The position numbers were made by a program, and so were the translations under genes. 64,000 bases of DNA from Gemmatimonadaceae bacterium (GTDB lineage Bacteria; Gemmatimonadota; Gemmatimonadetes; Gemmatimonadales; Gemmatimonadaceae). This document shows positions 52,695 to 61,746 of the stretch, in pieces. Location: the NCBI GenBank assembly GCA_016742275.1, contig JACVCD010000020.1:1-64000 (forward strand), read 5' to 3'. How positions within the stretch are numbered: position 1 is the stretch's first letter; every line of letters starts with the position of its first letter. The notes beneath the pieces were generated by a model. The model saw nothing but the letters and a program-made list of their open reading frames with translations, was not told where the DNA came from and did not search any database.

Positions 52695-53801
52695 ATGAGC
52701 GCAGCAAATGCGACTGTAAATGCGGCAGCATGCGGAGCACATGTGACTGAACGCACGTGCCTGATTGTCGATGATGAACCGCCGATGCGCTCGCTGCTCA
52801 AGCGTGTCATGCAGGCGGACGGCTTTACCTGCCTGGAAGCTGGATCGGGGGCGGAGGCATTGAGCATTCTGGCGACCACGCCGGTGCCGCTCGTGCTTTC
52901 CGACTACCACATGCCGGGAATGGATGGTGCCGAATTGCTGCGCGCCATTCATGCGCATGCCCCGGAGACTGCGGTTGTGATCATCACCGCTGTCTCCGAT
53001 GTGCAGTTGGCCGTGCGTTGTCTCGATGCCGGTGCGCTCGACTACTTGACCAAGCCATTTGCAACGGACGAAGTGCGCGCGCGTGTGGCGCAGGCACTCA
53101 GCAAACGGCAATTGCTGCTGGAGAATGCCGCCTATCGTTCGCAGCTCGAAGCGCGCGTGGCCGAGCAGTCGCACAAATACGAAGAGCTCTTCCTCGCGTC
53201 GCTGCAGTCGTTGGCCGATGCGCTAGAAATGAAGGACGCCTACACGTGGGGTCACTCCACGCGTGTTTCGCGCTATGCCATGGCCATTGCCGATGTGCTC
53301 GATGTGTCCGAAACGCTGCGCACACAGCTCGAACTCGGCAGCCGCCTGCATGACATCGGCAAGATCGGCGTGCGTGAAGGGGTGCTCAACAAGCCCGGGC
53401 CACTCACGGGCGAAGAGTACGCGCACGTCATGGAGCATCCGGTGATCGGATGGCGTCTCCTGTCTCCGTTGCTGCGCGACATGCCGCACGCGCTCGCCGT
53501 TGTCCGTTCGCATCATGAGCGCTTCGACGGCGAAGGTACACCGGATCAGTTGTGCGGCGCATCCATTCCGCTCGAGGCACGCATCACGGCCGTTGCTGAC
53601 AGCTTCGATGCCATGACCAGTGGTCGCCCCTACCGCGATGGCATGGCCGTCGAGGAAGCGATGGCTGAACTGGAGCGCTATAGCGGCACGCAGTTCGATC
53701 CCTGCTGCGTCACGGCCTTCAAGTTGGCACTTGAGCGTGATCGTTCACTGCGACCCGACTGGCAGGTTCGCCGACGCCGTGACATGGCGCTGGTCGCGTA
53801 G
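52695..53801 (+). CDS. Response regulator with HD-GYP-type output domain
   Basis: The 368-residue protein has a CheY-like receiver domain over about residues 20-140, with phospho-acceptor Asp in LVLSDYHMPGMDGAELL, Thr in VVIITAVSD and Lys in YLTKPFATDE. A coiled linker (ENAAYRSQLEARVAEQSHKY) leads to an HD-GYP domain. There, GSRLHDIGKIGVREGVLNKP, EHPVIGWRLLSPLL and SHHERFDGEGTPDQLCG carry metal ligands. The GYP tripeptide reads GTP (Gly-Thr-Pro), which is unusual. The family hydrolyses cyclic di-GMP; an altered motif could change activity or specificity. It starts at 52695 and faces the ANL remnant gene at its 3' end. Confidence 0.88.
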   Translation: MSAANATVNAAACGAHVTERTCLIVDDEPPMRSLLKRVMQADGFTCLEAGSGAEALSILATTPVPLVLSDYHMPGMDGAELLRAIHAHAPETAVVIITAVSDVQLAVRCLDAGALDYLTKPFATDEVRARVAQALSKRQLLLENAAYRSQLEARVAEQSHKYEELFLASLQSLADALEMKDAYTWGHSTRVSRYAMAIADVLDVSETLRTQLELGSRLHDIGKIGVREGVLNKPGPLTGEEYAHVMEHPVIGWRLLSPLLRDMPHALAVVRSHHERFDGEGTPDQLCGASIPLEARITAVADSFDAMTSGRPYRDGMAVEEAMAELERYSGTQFDPCCVTAFKLALERDRSLRPDWQVRRRRDMALVA

Positions 53802-53807
53802 TGCGTT

Positions 53808-54698
53808 CTAGAGCGCGATCGCTTCGAGAGGCGATGAGCTAACCACACGCCACGCCGCCGCGAGTTCCTCGGATACACTGGAACTCACCAGTACGCGCAC
53901 CAGCGGGTCATGACCGAGCGGATGCTCTCGTAGTTTTGCCGCCAGCGTCGTGAGTTGATCGGCCGACAGCACCAGCACGGATGCATCATCCTGCATGAGA
54001 TGTGCATGGACATCGCTGGCGCTCAGCGAGGGGCGTCCAAGCACCATGCCGCCCGCCAGCAAGGGGGCGAGCGTGCCACTCACCAGTCCCGCCCAGTCAG
54101 CAAACGGCAGCCAGTTGAGTGTGCGATGCACCGGCGTAAAGCCATGCCGCTCCATGCACGACCGTGCGGCTCCGATCACTTCGCGGTGTGTGCGCCACGA
54201 TTCGTTGCCAAGCGCGAGGCAGGGCTCATCACGGCCCGGTGTGGCGGTATCGCCAATGAGGTCGAGGCCGAAATGGGTGCCGAGGTCCACGGCCTGCTCA
54301 CGCGTGTCGCTGCGTACCAACGCGCGCGCCGGTGCCGTACCGAGTGCAACAAGCGTGTTCACCGGGGAGCCGTTGGCCCAGGTCGCAGAATCGACATTGT
54401 CGGAGAACAGCGCACCCACCTGATGCGACGCCAATGTCGCAAGTGCGCTGTCTACGCTCATTTCGGACTCGCCGGGCAACATCAGAAGACCACGGCCATC
54501 GCTCGCTGCCAGCGCCATGAGCCATTCACTCCAGCTGGATGGCCGGATAGCGGCATGACGACCAGCCATGGCCCGTACCAGCGGCGCCGATCGCTGAAGC
54601 AGCGTGACACCAGCCGCCACGAGTCGCGGGACGTCATGTCCATCGAGTCGACCGCCACCGGCGGCCAGGGCATAGGGAAGCAGGCCCAGAGGATCCAT
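53808..54698 (-). CDS. Acyl-CoA-synthetase-like (ANL) remnant lacking the AMP-binding loop
   Basis: The 296-residue protein resembles the N-terminal half of AMP-forming acyl-CoA synthetases. NWLPFADWAGLVSGTLAPLL followed by AGGMVLGRPSLSASDVHAHL matches the usual LPLFHxxGL...PLLAGGxVVL segment, and LVSSSVSEELAAAWRVV sits where the next ANL motif would be. The Thr-Ser-Gly-Thr-Thr-Gly phosphate loop is missing from DEPCLALGNESWRTHREVI, and the C-terminal adenylation domain is absent. It is probably inactive as a ligase, a decaying gene or a repurposed binding protein. It converges on the HD-GYP gene, 6 nt away. Confidence 0.6.
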   Translation of the reverse strand: MDPLGLLPYALAAGGGRLDGHDVPRLVAAGVTLLQRSAPLVRAMAGRHAAIRPSSWSEWLMALAASDGRGLLMLPGESEMSVDSALATLASHQVGALFSDNVDSATWANGSPVNTLVALGTAPARALVRSDTREQAVDLGTHFGLDLIGDTATPGRDEPCLALGNESWRTHREVIGAARSCMERHGFTPVHRTLNWLPFADWAGLVSGTLAPLLAGGMVLGRPSLSASDVHAHLMQDDASVLVLSADQLTTLAAKLREHPLGHDPLVRVLVSSSVSEELAAAWRVVSSSPLEAIAL

Positions 54699-54832
54699 GC
54701 ACGCAGGATAACCGATTGAACCCCCGTGCCAATCTTTCGCATTCCATGCCGTGGCTGTAACGCCCCCGAAGCCAATTCGTCCTATTCATGACAGTCCCGG
54801 TCGATATGGACGAGTATCGCATCACGTGACTG

Positions 54833-54862
54833 TTGGTTCCCGCTGTGTGACACGCCTACCTT
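54833..54862 (+). promoter_or_regulatory. Putative promoter of glmM
   Basis: TTGGTT at 54833-54838 and TACCTT at 54857-54862 are 18 nt apart. They predict a transcript beginning near 54869 with a leader of about 75 nt. Confidence 0.4.
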
Positions 54863-54944
54863 TCTGGATGTGCCGAGATCGGCACCGGCCGGGTTGGCTT
54901 GGCGGGTCCTGCGACCGGGCAATTGTATCTCGACGAGGAGAGTC

Positions 54945-56315
54945 ATGGCGTTCGATGGTCTGATGGTGAGTGTGTCGGGAGTTCGCGGCCGCGTGGGTGA
55001 GGCTCTCACTCCCGAGGTGGTCGCGACCTTTGCTGGGGCGTTCGGCGCCTGGGCCTCCCGGTCGGGCAACCATCGGGTGGTCGTGGGACGCGACAGTCGC
55101 GTATCCGGACCGATGTTCACGCGCATTGTGCATGGCGCGCTCGAGTCCGTAGGCTGCACCGTCATCGACATCGGGATGGCCCCCACGCCGACCATTCAGC
55201 TCGCTGTCGAACATCATCACGCGGCAGGTGGTCTGGGGATCACGGCCAGCCACAATCCGATCGAATGGAACGCGCTCAAGTTCATCGGCCCGTCAGGCCT
55301 GTTTCTTTCGGCTGACGAAGGCGCCCAAATGCGCGCGATGCTTGATACCGGTATTCCCCGTGCGACATGGGATCGCCTTGGCCACATCGAACACGATGAA
55401 CAGGCCGTTGCACGCCACATCGCGCAGGTGCTGGCGCTGCCATGGCTCGATGTCGAAGGCATCCGCTCGCATCGGTTCCGCGTGGCGCTCGATTGCTGCC
55501 ACGGCGCCGGCAGTGTGATCATGCCGCAATTGCTGTCGGAACTCGGCTGCGAAGTGTACGCCATCAACATGGAAGCCGATGGTCGCTTCCATCGCCCACC
55601 AGAGCCGATCGCCGAGAATCTCGGTGAGCTCGAGACGCTGGTACGTGCAACGCAGGCGCACATTGGCTTTGCGACCGATCCGGATGTCGATCGCCTCGCG
55701 TTGGTGCTCGACGACGGCAAGGCGCCTGGAGAGGACTACACGTTGGCGTTTGCGGCGCGCACGGTACTGCGCCATCGCCCGGGTCCGGTGGTGACCAATC
55801 TGTCCACCAGCAAGGTGGTGTCTGATGTGGCCGATGAGTTGGGCGTGCCGTTCCATTTTGCCAAGGTCGGCGAAGTGAACGTGGCACTTGCCATGCGCGA
55901 CGCGGGTTCCACCATCGGTGGTGAAGGCAATGGTGGTGTCATTCTCCCCGAGATGCATCTCGGACGCGACGCGCCCGTCGGTGCTGCGCTGATGCTCCAG
56001 CTGATGCACGAAGAAGGACGGCCGTTGTCGCAGCTCGTGGCTGAGAAGCCGCGCTACGTCATTGTGAAGGACAAGCTTGATCGCCCGGATGCACCGCTTG
56101 ATGCGGTGTATGAAGCGCTGCGCAACGCTTTTGCTGACGCAAAGGCGGATACGCAGGACGGTCTGCGTCTCGATTGGTCTGATCGGTGGGTGCATCTGCG
56201 CCCGTCCGGCACGGAGCCCATTGTGCGCGTAATTGCAGAAGCGCCGACGGATGCCGACGCCCGCGCGTTGATTGCGCAGGCCCGCGAACCGCTCGACGCG
56301 CTCGTTTCCCTCTGA
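54945..56315 (+). CDS. glmM: Phosphoglucosamine mutase
   Basis: The 456-residue enzyme converts glucosamine-6-phosphate to glucosamine-1-phosphate for peptidoglycan and lipopolysaccharide precursors. Catalytic Ser102 lies in GLGITASHNPIEWN, the metal site is GFATDPDVDRLALVLDDG, and the substrate loop is GGEGNGGVI. The C-terminal phosphate-binding motif is VHLRPSGTEPIVRVIAEA. The ATG at 54945 is preceded by a cgaggagag ribosome-binding site. glmS follows after 11 nt, so the two enzymes that start amino-sugar synthesis are made together. Confidence 0.93.
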   Translation: MAFDGLMVSVSGVRGRVGEALTPEVVATFAGAFGAWASRSGNHRVVVGRDSRVSGPMFTRIVHGALESVGCTVIDIGMAPTPTIQLAVEHHHAAGGLGITASHNPIEWNALKFIGPSGLFLSADEGAQMRAMLDTGIPRATWDRLGHIEHDEQAVARHIAQVLALPWLDVEGIRSHRFRVALDCCHGAGSVIMPQLLSELGCEVYAINMEADGRFHRPPEPIAENLGELETLVRATQAHIGFATDPDVDRLALVLDDGKAPGEDYTLAFAARTVLRHRPGPVVTNLSTSKVVSDVADELGVPFHFAKVGEVNVALAMRDAGSTIGGEGNGGVILPEMHLGRDAPVGAALMLQLMHEEGRPLSQLVAEKPRYVIVKDKLDRPDAPLDAVYEALRNAFADAKADTQDGLRLDWSDRWVHLRPSGTEPIVRVIAEAPTDADARALIAQAREPLDALVSL

Positions 56316-56326
56316 CCTGAAAGACC

Positions 56327-58153
56327 ATGTGCGGAATCGTTGGCTATATCGGTGACAAGATCGCCACCCCGATGCTGATCGAGGGCCTCAAGCGCCTCGA
56401 GTATCGCGGCTATGACTCGGCGGGTGTTGCCATCATGAACGGCCGCGGCGTGGAAACACGTCGCGCTGCAGGCAAGATTGCCCGCCTCGAATCGGTGATT
56501 GCGGCCAATCCGCCGCATGGTTCGTTGGGCATTGCGCATACACGCTGGGCTACGCACGGTCCGCCGAATGAACAAAACGCGCACCCGCATGTGAGCCAGA
56601 ACGGCAAGATTGCCGTGGTGCACAACGGTATCATCGAGAACGCCACGTCACTCAAGGCGGGACTCGAAGCGCGCGGCTATGTGTTCAAGTCCGACACCGA
56701 TACCGAGGTCCTCTCGCACCTCATCGAGACGGCCTACGCCGGCAACCTCGAAGCGGCAGTGATTGAAGCGCTGCGTCAGGTAGATGGCACGTACGGCATT
56801 GCTGTGATCTCGAGCGACGAAAAGGACAAGATCGTCGCTGCCCGCAAGGGCAGTCCGCTGCTCGTAGGCATTGGCGACGGTGAATACTTTGTGGCTTCCG
56901 ATGCCTCGGCCATTCTGTCGCACACGCGTCAGGTCGTGTACCTGGATGATGGTGACATCGCTGTGGTCACGCGGGATGGCTACAAGGTGCTCGATCTCGA
57001 TGCTGTGATTCTCGAGAAGCCGGTGACGCGCATCGATTGGGACCTCGCACAAATCGAGCGCGGCGGATACCCGCACTTCATGCTGAAGGAAATCTTCGAG
57101 CAGCCGACCACGGTGGAAAACACCATGCGTGGTCGTCTTATCCTCGAAGAGGGTTTCTCCAAGCTTGGCGGTCTCAACATCAGCAAGGAAGACCTGCTCG
57201 CTGTCGACAACATCATCATCACGGCGTGCGGCACGAGCTGGCATTCGGCGTTGATTGGTGAAATGATGATTGAGGAACTGTGCCGTATTCCTGTGGAAGT
57301 GGAGTACGCATCGGAGTTCCGCTATCGCAATCCGATTGTCACGCCGCGCACGCTGTGCATCGTGATTTCGCAGTCTGGTGAAACGGCCGACACGCTGGCG
57401 GCCATGCGCGAAGCCAAGCGTCGTGGTGCGCGTACGTTGGGCCTCGTGAATCAGGTCGGCAGTACGATTGCACGTGAAGACGATGGTGGCATCTACCTGC
57501 ACGCCGGTCCGGAAATCGGTGTGGCGAGCACCAAGGCTTTCACGAGCCAGGTCGTTGCGCTCGCGCTGTTCACGCTCAAGCTGGCGCGTCTGCGCGACCT
57601 CAGTGTGGAGCGCGGTCGTACCATCGCGCAGGCATTGGCACGCTTGCCAGAGCAGATTCAGAGCATTCTGGATCGTGCCGAGGAGATCGAGCTCCTGGCC
57701 GAAGAGTTCAAGCGGGCAAGCAATTTCCTGTATCTCGGTCGTGGCTACAACTTCCCGGCCGCACTCGAAGGCGCGCTCAAGCTCAAGGAAATTTCGTATA
57801 TCCACGCTGAGGGCTATCCGGCGGCCGAGATGAAGCACGGACCCATTGCGCTCATCGATGAGATGATGCCGGTCGTGTGCATCGCTCCGCACGACTCCGT
57901 GTTCGACAAGATCACGTCGAACATCCAGGAGGTGAAGGCGCGTAAGGGTAAGGTCATCGCCATCACCACGCGCGATGAGCCCAGTCTCGCCGGGAAGCTC
58001 GACTACGAGTTCCGCATCCCCGAGACAGAAGATCTGCTCACGCCTATTCTTGCCTCGGTACCGCTTCAGTTGCTGGCGTATTACATCGCCGTCAAGCGAG
58101 GCTGCAATGTGGATCAGCCGCGCAATCTCGCGAAGAGCGTGACGGTGGAGTAA
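56327..58153 (+). CDS. glmS: Glutamine--fructose-6-phosphate aminotransferase (isomerizing)
   Basis: The 608-residue enzyme begins MCGIVGYIGDKIATPMLIEG, with the nucleophilic Cys exposed after Met removal. An N-terminal glutaminase domain has GIAHTRWATHGPPNEQNAHP. Two SIS isomerase domains contain ITACGTSWHSALIGEMM, VISQSGETADTLAAMREAK, GRGYNFPAALEGALKLKEIS and YIHAEGYPAAEMKHGPIALI. The terminus DQPRNLAKSVTVE is the canonical ending with the essential Lys. It makes glucosamine-6-phosphate, the substrate of the adjacent GlmM. Confidence 0.97.
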   Translation: MCGIVGYIGDKIATPMLIEGLKRLEYRGYDSAGVAIMNGRGVETRRAAGKIARLESVIAANPPHGSLGIAHTRWATHGPPNEQNAHPHVSQNGKIAVVHNGIIENATSLKAGLEARGYVFKSDTDTEVLSHLIETAYAGNLEAAVIEALRQVDGTYGIAVISSDEKDKIVAARKGSPLLVGIGDGEYFVASDASAILSHTRQVVYLDDGDIAVVTRDGYKVLDLDAVILEKPVTRIDWDLAQIERGGYPHFMLKEIFEQPTTVENTMRGRLILEEGFSKLGGLNISKEDLLAVDNIIITACGTSWHSALIGEMMIEELCRIPVEVEYASEFRYRNPIVTPRTLCIVISQSGETADTLAAMREAKRRGARTLGLVNQVGSTIAREDDGGIYLHAGPEIGVASTKAFTSQVVALALFTLKLARLRDLSVERGRTIAQALARLPEQIQSILDRAEEIELLAEEFKRASNFLYLGRGYNFPAALEGALKLKEISYIHAEGYPAAEMKHGPIALIDEMMPVVCIAPHDSVFDKITSNIQEVKARKGKVIAITTRDEPSLAGKLDYEFRIPETEDLLTPILASVPLQLLAYYIAVKRGCNVDQPRNLAKSVTVE

Positions 58154-58199
58154 GTGTTGTCGGCGCACATGCGCCGGAGGGTGTTGATACAAATGTCAT

Positions 58200-58236
58200 G
58201 CGGGGCGGGGCCATCTCTCGGTGGCCGCCGCCCCGC
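58200..58236. terminator. GC-rich bidirectional hairpin
   Basis: gcggggcggggcca at 58200-58213 pairs with tggccgccgccccgc at 58222-58236, with one bulged base. It lies between glmS and the convergent lipoprotein gene. Confidence 0.65.
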
Positions 58237-58257
58237 TGAACGTTTATGGCTTCTTCC

Positions 58258-59109
58258 TTAGCCACTTACACCGAGAAGACGTCCGGCGCTTTCGAGTTCG
58301 AGTCGAATGACATCGAGCTCGGCGAGGTCACCTGCAGAAGCCACCCTGAACGCCGCATCCGCTGCGCTGCGCGCCTTGGCCAGTGCAAGAGCAGCCGCTT
58401 CTCGAGATCCCGAAATGGCAGATTGCAGTGCCACCAATGCATCGGCGAGCGTTGTGAATGTGGCCAGTTGTTGTGCCGTCCGTGTTTCCCCTGGCGGTGT
58501 GCCAGGCGGGAAAAACTGCGTGCGCGCCCCATCCAGCCCATTGGTCACCGCTGTGACTGACGGTGGCGCTTCGCTGGCCACACCAAACCGGAAGAGCAAC
58601 GGCAGAACGTTTGCGGCAATCAGCGTTGGTGTCTGCCCCGGTACAGCAAGTGCCCATCTACCTCGCATGACTTCGATGAGCACAGGAAGTCCGATCGGCG
58701 CGCCACCGTGAGTCACGGCAATGCGGTACATCGTTCGTGTGAGTGGAATCGCGGCCGTTGTCAGCGACCATTGGCCGGAGAATCCCGCGTCGCTTGCCGT
58801 GAGCCCGCCGCCAACCGATATGGTCGCCATTGGAGCACCGACACACGCGTCGTTCGCCCACCGACAAATGGAGACCGTTGGGAGTTGACTCGCATCCTGC
58901 GGGGCGCTGGAAGTCGCTGTCCCCAGCGGCGCCATCCACCCCAGTGCCAGGTTGTCACCATCCGACAGCATTGCTGCGCGGTGAGCACCTGGGTGCTCTT
59001 CAGGTGTCGCGGCATGCGACGTGGGCGAACGATCAGCACATCCACTCATCACGCAGGTTGCTGCAAATAGAAACTGGACGGGCCTGACGTGTTTTCGGAC
59101 GTATTTCAT
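58258..59109 (-). CDS. Exported lipoprotein of unknown function
   Basis: The 283-residue protein has a lipoprotein signal (PVQFLFAATCVMSGCADRS, Cys at about residue 24). A mature domain has beta-rich segments (DGDNLALGWMAPLGTATSSA, TAAIPLTRTMYRIAVTHGG) and an Ala-rich C-terminal helix pair (AISGSREAAALALAKARSAA). No catalytic motif is visible. Its start overlaps the PEP-CTERM gene stop by 4 nt. It is the third gene of an exported three-gene operon. A terminator lies downstream. Confidence 0.68.
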   Translation of the reverse strand: MKYVRKHVRPVQFLFAATCVMSGCADRSPTSHAATPEEHPGAHRAAMLSDGDNLALGWMAPLGTATSSAPQDASQLPTVSICRWANDACVGAPMATISVGGGLTASDAGFSGQWSLTTAAIPLTRTMYRIAVTHGGAPIGLPVLIEVMRGRWALAVPGQTPTLIAANVLPLLFRFGVASEAPPSVTAVTNGLDGARTQFFPPGTPPGETRTAQQLATFTTLADALVALQSAISGSREAAALALAKARSAADAAFRVASAGDLAELDVIRLELESAGRLLGVSG

Positions 59110-59915
59110 AGGAGTGTTCCCAATGGCAGCATGCGCTGACGGTGCGCGATTGTCAGGAGCATCAGCAGGCCAGCGCCGACCAAAGGCAATGTGGCGGGTT
59201 CCGGAACAGCTGTCGGCGGCGGTACGGCGCCACAGTGCGCGTCAGGTGAGCAGCTACCGGCAGAGCCCAGACGAATTTCGTTTTCGGTGATCTCGAAGCT
59301 TTGCGCTTCCAACCCGATGATCTGGAACCAGTCCAGTGGATTGGCGAGTGCGTATGGAAGCGAGACTGCGAATGTGATGGCGCCATCGGCTCCGGTTGTA
59401 CCAATCTGCTGCCATGGATTCCCGAATTCATCGACGGCGGTGCCACTGAGTGGCACGGCACTGCCGATACCAAGTGTCGTGAACGCGGGATCCGACCAAC
59501 TCGGGAACATCAGTGCCCACTGATCTCCGTAGTCGACAAATGTCCAGGGTGCAGCGTTGTTCAATGTCGCCGAGCCAGTCGCGCCAACGAGCGCTTCACG
59601 CTCCGCAATCAGGTCGGGATCCGCATCGCGACCAGTTGAGAACGCCAGGCTCCACACCATCGAGGGTTGTGTTGCAAGAACGAGCGGATCGAACACCCCG
59701 AGATGGGACACGGCGATCAACAGCGATGTACCATCCACTGTTGCTGCAGCGGTCAGGTCCACACGGACACAGGCCATGAGACTGCCACCGGTGCACGCTT
59801 CACGTGTGGCCGACTGCGCCGATGCTTGCGAGGCGCAAAGGCTGAGCGCCAGTGCAGGTGTGAGCAGGGCGCGAATGCGACGAACGCTATGTCGCACGGC
59901 GTGCGCGCGAATCAC
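59106..59915 (-). CDS. PEP-CTERM exported protein
   Basis: The 269-residue protein has a signal peptide (LLTPALALSLCASQASAQ) and a beta-rich mature domain containing FGNPWQQIGTTGADGAITFA. The C-terminal sorting signal is VPEPATLPLVGAGLLMLLTI followed by AHRQRM, which is the PEP-CTERM layout for exosortase processing. Its start overlaps the stop of the preceding repetitive-protein gene by 4 nt, and its stop overlaps the lipoprotein gene. It is the second PEP-CTERM protein in the window. Specific role unknown. Confidence 0.8.
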   Translation of the reverse strand: MIRAHAVRHSVRRIRALLTPALALSLCASQASAQSATREACTGGSLMACVRVDLTAAATVDGTSLLIAVSHLGVFDPLVLATQPSMVWSLAFSTGRDADPDLIAEREALVGATGSATLNNAAPWTFVDYGDQWALMFPSWSDPAFTTLGIGSAVPLSGTAVDEFGNPWQQIGTTGADGAITFAVSLPYALANPLDWFQIIGLEAQSFEITENEIRLGSAGSCSPDAHCGAVPPPTAVPEPATLPLVGAGLLMLLTIAHRQRMLPLGTLL

Positions 59916-61606
59916 TTGCGCACTCCCGATGGCGACGCCTGCGGTGTTTCTGCCGCAGTGTCAAGCGCATGGGGCTTGAGGCGCCGGTCGCCATATCCGC
60001 GCCGCTTTGCTACCAGGCGATATGAGAAATCAATGGGCTGCGCTGGTGCACGATCCCCCGCCAGTCGGACTTCAAAACCTTCCGCGGTGCGACGGCTTAC
60101 ATAGAGCGAAGCGTCGGCGTATGCCTGCAGGAATACGTGATAGGGGCGATTGCTCTCGATGGTCTCGGCGAAGATCCCGTCGAATGGAACCCATACCACG
60201 GAGTCGCGAATCGTAGACTGTCCGTAATCGGCGAACCAGACTTCAGTGGCTTCTTCGGTGTACATCTCGCGTGTGCCGCTCGACGTGGGCACGACGGCAT
60301 TCTTGGTGCCAGTTGCGACGTAGTTGCCGTTGATTTGGGCGTTGCCATCAACACGGAAATCACCCACGATGATGGCAGAACCCACCGTTCGCAGCGCTGC
60401 ACCCGTACTGGTATTCTCGAACTGCGCCGTAGGCCAAATACCGCGCGATCGGCCGAGGACCGCGATGTTGGTTCCTGTTCCAGTATTCTCGAAGAACACA
60501 CCATTCTGTGCGCTGCTCGATGTATAGAGAGCCGTACCACCGCCCTTGGCATACACGCTCACTGCGTGGCCACTGCTGTTGTTTTCGAGATAGAGCGCAC
60601 CGCCGCTGCCAGTCGTGCTGCTGTTGCGGAAATCGCCGGTGGAGTTGTTGCCCTGGCTCAGCCCCTGTACCGCGGCGCCATTTGCCGTACCGGTATTTGT
60701 AGCCGTAATGGTCGGAGAGCCACCTTTGCTATCGGCGAAGAGGGCGCGCGCATTTGATCCGGTTGCATTGCTTCCGAAGTAGCCAGTCGTGAAGGATGCA
60801 TTGGAATTGGCCGAGAGTGCGCCACCCACCGTGCCACTGTTTTGAAACTGGCCTGTGTAACCGGCGCTTTTGCTTTCACCGTAAAGCGCGTTGCCATTGC
60901 CCGTCGCATTGTCGTTCTGCAGGCTGGCCGTTGAATAGATTGTGCTGCTCTTGGCGTAGAGCGCGGCTCCGCCAGTCGTACCATTGTTGATGGCCGAGAT
61001 GGTGGTGTTCGTTCCCTTGCTCTCCGCGTACAGCGCCTGACCCTGATCAGTGGCCGTATTGGCGGCGATGATCGTAGCGGGTCCGACGCTGTTGCTGCGG
61101 GCATTCAACGCGCCACCAACTCCAATGTTCTGAAGCTGCGCAGTGGCTTGGCTCCCTTGTCCCTGTGCAACGATGGCGACTCCCTGGCCATCTACACTGG
61201 AGAGATTCAATGCGACCAACGCAGCACCAGCGCCCTCTGTCTTTTCCAGACGCGCAACCGCAGTGGTTCCACCTGCCTTGGCCAACAACGCATTGCTGTT
61301 GCCCGTCTGTGTAAGACTCAGAATCGGACTCGGGCTGGAGCCGCTGAGCGCCATTGGCACCGGCAATGTGAACGCAGGAATAGTTCCCAGCGGCCATTCG
61401 ATCGGTCGATGTGTCGCTCGCGTGCAAGCCGCTGGAGCACCTGTCGTATCACGACGATAGATCACGCCGCTGCCTTCCACCCAGCAAGCTTTGATCGTTC
61501 CGTTCGTTCCGCCGCCCTGTGCGTGACTGGTCGAGGAAAGCGTTCCGATCATAGCCAAGGCCGCGAACGCGGGCGCGCTCATTCGAAAAAAGGGTGCAGG
61601 ACCCAT
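59912..61606 (-). CDS. Repetitive exported beta-helix/fibre-like protein
   Basis: The 564-residue protein has a signal peptide (FAALAMIGTLSSTSHAQ). A short Cys-containing segment (KACWVEGSGVIYRRD) is followed by a long repetitive region over about residues 85-400. There, units of 20-25 residues recur with words such as GQALYAESKG, GGALYAKSS, GNALYGESKS and ARALFADSKGG. This pattern fits a parallel beta-helix or trimeric fibre. A C-terminal domain ends in FSYRLVAKRRGYGDRRLKP, a common ending of fibre-associated domains. The start could be 61606 or the ATG at 61582. It heads the three-gene exported operon and may form a surface fibre. Confidence 0.72.
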   Translation of the reverse strand: MGPAPFFRMSAPAFAALAMIGTLSSTSHAQGGGTNGTIKACWVEGSGVIYRRDTTGAPAACTRATHRPIEWPLGTIPAFTLPVPMALSGSSPSPILSLTQTGNSNALLAKAGGTTAVARLEKTEGAGAALVALNLSSVDGQGVAIVAQGQGSQATAQLQNIGVGGALNARSNSVGPATIIAANTATDQGQALYAESKGTNTTISAINNGTTGGAALYAKSSTIYSTASLQNDNATGNGNALYGESKSAGYTGQFQNSGTVGGALSANSNASFTTGYFGSNATGSNARALFADSKGGSPTITATNTGTANGAAVQGLSQGNNSTGDFRNSSTTGSGGALYLENNSSGHAVSVYAKGGGTALYTSSSAQNGVFFENTGTGTNIAVLGRSRGIWPTAQFENTSTGAALRTVGSAIIVGDFRVDGNAQINGNYVATGTKNAVVPTSSGTREMYTEEATEVWFADYGQSTIRDSVVWVPFDGIFAETIESNRPYHVFLQAYADASLYVSRRTAEGFEVRLAGDRAPAQPIDFSYRLVAKRRGYGDRRLKPHALDTAAETPQASPSGVRK

Positions 61607-61746
61607 TTACTGATCTCCGGACGGATAGTGCGACAGATGCCCTGGTGAGGCTGTGGGCGCCGAATATTCGGGCACCTGCGATCTGCCGCATCGGTCAATT
61701 GACCAGTACCGGGACTGTGATAGGAATTCTGCACCCTTTGCAGCCT

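Noticed and set aside
56648-58192. Minus-strand frame of 514 codons over glmS
   Set aside because: Shadow of glmS; no recognisable motif.
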